A stretch of DNA of 64,000 bases from Sulfurisphaera tokodaii str. 7. Lineage in GTDB: Archaea > Thermoproteota > Thermoprotei_A > Sulfolobales > Sulfolobaceae. The stretch is from positions 1,502,001 through 1,566,000 of the forward strand of contig NC_003106.2 in the NCBI RefSeq assembly GCF_000011205.1, read 5' to 3'. A program made the position numbers and the translations under genes. The notes beneath the pieces were generated by a model, which made no database searches, was not told where the DNA came from, and saw nothing but the letters and a program-made list of their open reading frames with translations. Every line of letters begins with the position of its first letter. Positions within the stretch are counted from its first letter, which is position 1. Shown in pieces: positions 63,070-64,000 of this stretch.

Positions 63070-64000
63070 GTGAAAATAAGAAAAGTAACAAAGGACCCAA
63101 CTTATAATGAATTTATTCTAGATGCTATTTACTTTAAACTTATCGATAATTTACAAAATATGGAGAAAAGAATTTTCGAAATTAGCAAAAAAGTTAATTT
63201 TCAGGCTTACATGGAGGGTTTTACTTTTTACACTGGTTATTCTTATAGGGCAATCCCAATAGATATAGTTCCAAGGCTAGTATCAAAGGATTTTTTCAAT
63301 AAGGTTTCACGATATTTAATAGCAAGAAGTTATGTTTTGAATAGACTAATAAAAGAGGTTTATGAAGAGAAGTCTTCACCAATTCCAGATTGGATAATTA
63401 AGACAGCACCCTATTTTAGGCCAGAAATGATAGGTTTTACACCACCAAAAGGAATATATATACATGTTTATGGTGCTGACATAGTTAGAGTAAATAGTAA
63501 ACCTTACATACTTGAGGATAATTTAAGAATACCATCTGGTATAGCTTATGCTTATAAGTCGTTTGAATACGTATCTAGGTTTATACCAGAGTTAATGGAG
63601 GGTTATAACGTTTCTCCTATACAAGGTCTTGAATATTTACACGATATTTTACGTTATGTTAGTGGTACAAAAGACCCCGTTATTGTTTTACTTACCGATG
63701 GTGTTTATAACTCAGCGTATTTCGAACATAAATTTATCTCAGACAAACTTGGCTTTATATTAGTCGAGCCTAGTGATTTAAAGATTAAGGATGGAGAAGT
63801 GGTGGTAGATACTGTAGATGAAGGAGAGATCCATGTTGATGTTATTTATAGAAGAATTGAGGATTTAGATTATTTGACACCAAGTTTAATGAAAGCTTAT
63901 TTAAGGGGATGGGTCACAATAGCTAACGCCCCCGGTACTGGTATAGCAGATGATAAGGCTTCATTTATTTGGATACCCTACCTGGCTGAGAGGTACGGTG
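63070..64000 (+). CDS. Circularly permuted ATP-grasp protein (COG2308-like), 3' truncated
   Basis: The frame is open to the window end (310 codons) and begins at GTG 63070 (VKIRKVTKDPTYNEFILDAI); an ATG at 63013 is possible. The segments FRPEMIGFTPPKGIYIHVYG, KPYILEDNLRIPSGIAYAYK, VIVLLTDGVYNSAYFEHKFI and NAPGTGIADDKASFIWIPYL match the circularly permuted ATP-grasp family (former DUF404/DUF407). Members are usually followed by an alpha-E helical gene and a transglutaminase-like gene, and may make a peptide or amide. Its substrate is unknown. Confidence 0.85.
   Translation, partial: MKIRKVTKDPTYNEFILDAIYFKLIDNLQNMEKRIFEISKKVNFQAYMEGFTFYTGYSYRAIPIDIVPRLVSKDFFNKVSRYLIARSYVLNRLIKEVYEEKSSPIPDWIIKTAPYFRPEMIGFTPPKGIYIHVYGADIVRVNSKPYILEDNLRIPSGIAYAYKSFEYVSRFIPELMEGYNVSPIQGLEYLHDILRYVSGTKDPVIVLLTDGVYNSAYFEHKFISDKLGFILVEPSDLKIKDGEVVVDTVDEGEIHVDVIYRRIEDLDYLTPSLMKAYLRGWVTIANAPGTGIADDKASFIWIPYLAERYG

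Overview
The window is a 64 kb piece of an AT-rich, gene-dense crenarchaeal chromosome, almost certainly from the order Sulfolobales (Sulfolobus, Sulfurisphaera, Acidianus, Stygiolobus or a relative; the genus cannot be fixed by eye). The evidence is a Metallosphaera-type 3-hydroxypropionyl-CoA dehydratase, ArgX of the LysW-carrier arginine pathway, a type 2 tryptophan synthase beta chain, DUF973 and PaREP1 proteins, TTG/GTG starts behind GGTGA motifs, leaderless promoters and a C/D-box guide RNA.

1-26 kb is a conserved housekeeping block: carB (5' end outside the window) and argX; a translin relative; a 3-hydroxyacyl-CoA dehydrogenase; a cupin; a VIT1-like protein; a C/D-box sRNA; an adenosine-specific kinase family gene; the AmmeMemoRadiSam radical SAM enzyme; 3HP-CoA dehydratase; heme O synthase; a NikR-like regulator heading a B3/4-homoserine dehydrogenase operon; the TldD/TldE protease pair; UspA; biotin ligase and Sua5; an isolated nuoB; an M20 peptidase; an MFS transporter; a four-subunit pyruvate-type ferredoxin oxidoreductase (gamma-delta-alpha-beta); and a ferritin-like/VIT1 fusion.

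26-33.4 kb and 38.3-47 kb are accessory and partly decaying. They hold two GC-rich 3' relics of TnpB-type transposase genes with strong inverted repeats, PaREP1 and VapBC toxin-antitoxin genes, and several reading frames broken by single-base changes in A or T runs (vapC, an MBL hydrolase, relE, a small gene at 32.7 kb) or by in-frame stops. They also hold a pair of inverted repeats at 41.3 and 46.7 kb and three related genes of unknown function.

33.8-37.4 kb is a tightly coupled operon of SixA-type phosphatase, Ppx/GppA, two tandem thymidylate-kinase-like proteins and a CHAD protein. It looks like a polyphosphate metabolism unit. The second kinase-like protein has lost the Walker A lysine and the DR motif.

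46.9-50.4 kb is a surface-structure locus: a signal-peptide-bearing beta-rich protein with its own signal peptidase I, and a divergent pair ending in a DUF5305-like membrane protein. It is a candidate filament (TasA/thread-like) assembly system.

51.6-57.2 kb holds a duplicated module of a winged-helix regulator plus a membrane protein. The two copies are separated by a PaREP1/DUF2283-like island bounded by a 168-bp direct repeat.

57.2-64 kb returns to conserved genes: an NCS1 permease, a Ser/Thr protein kinase, DUF973, trpB2, a coiled-coil protein and the start of a circularly permuted ATP-grasp gene that runs off the window. I saw no tRNA, rRNA or CRISPR array.
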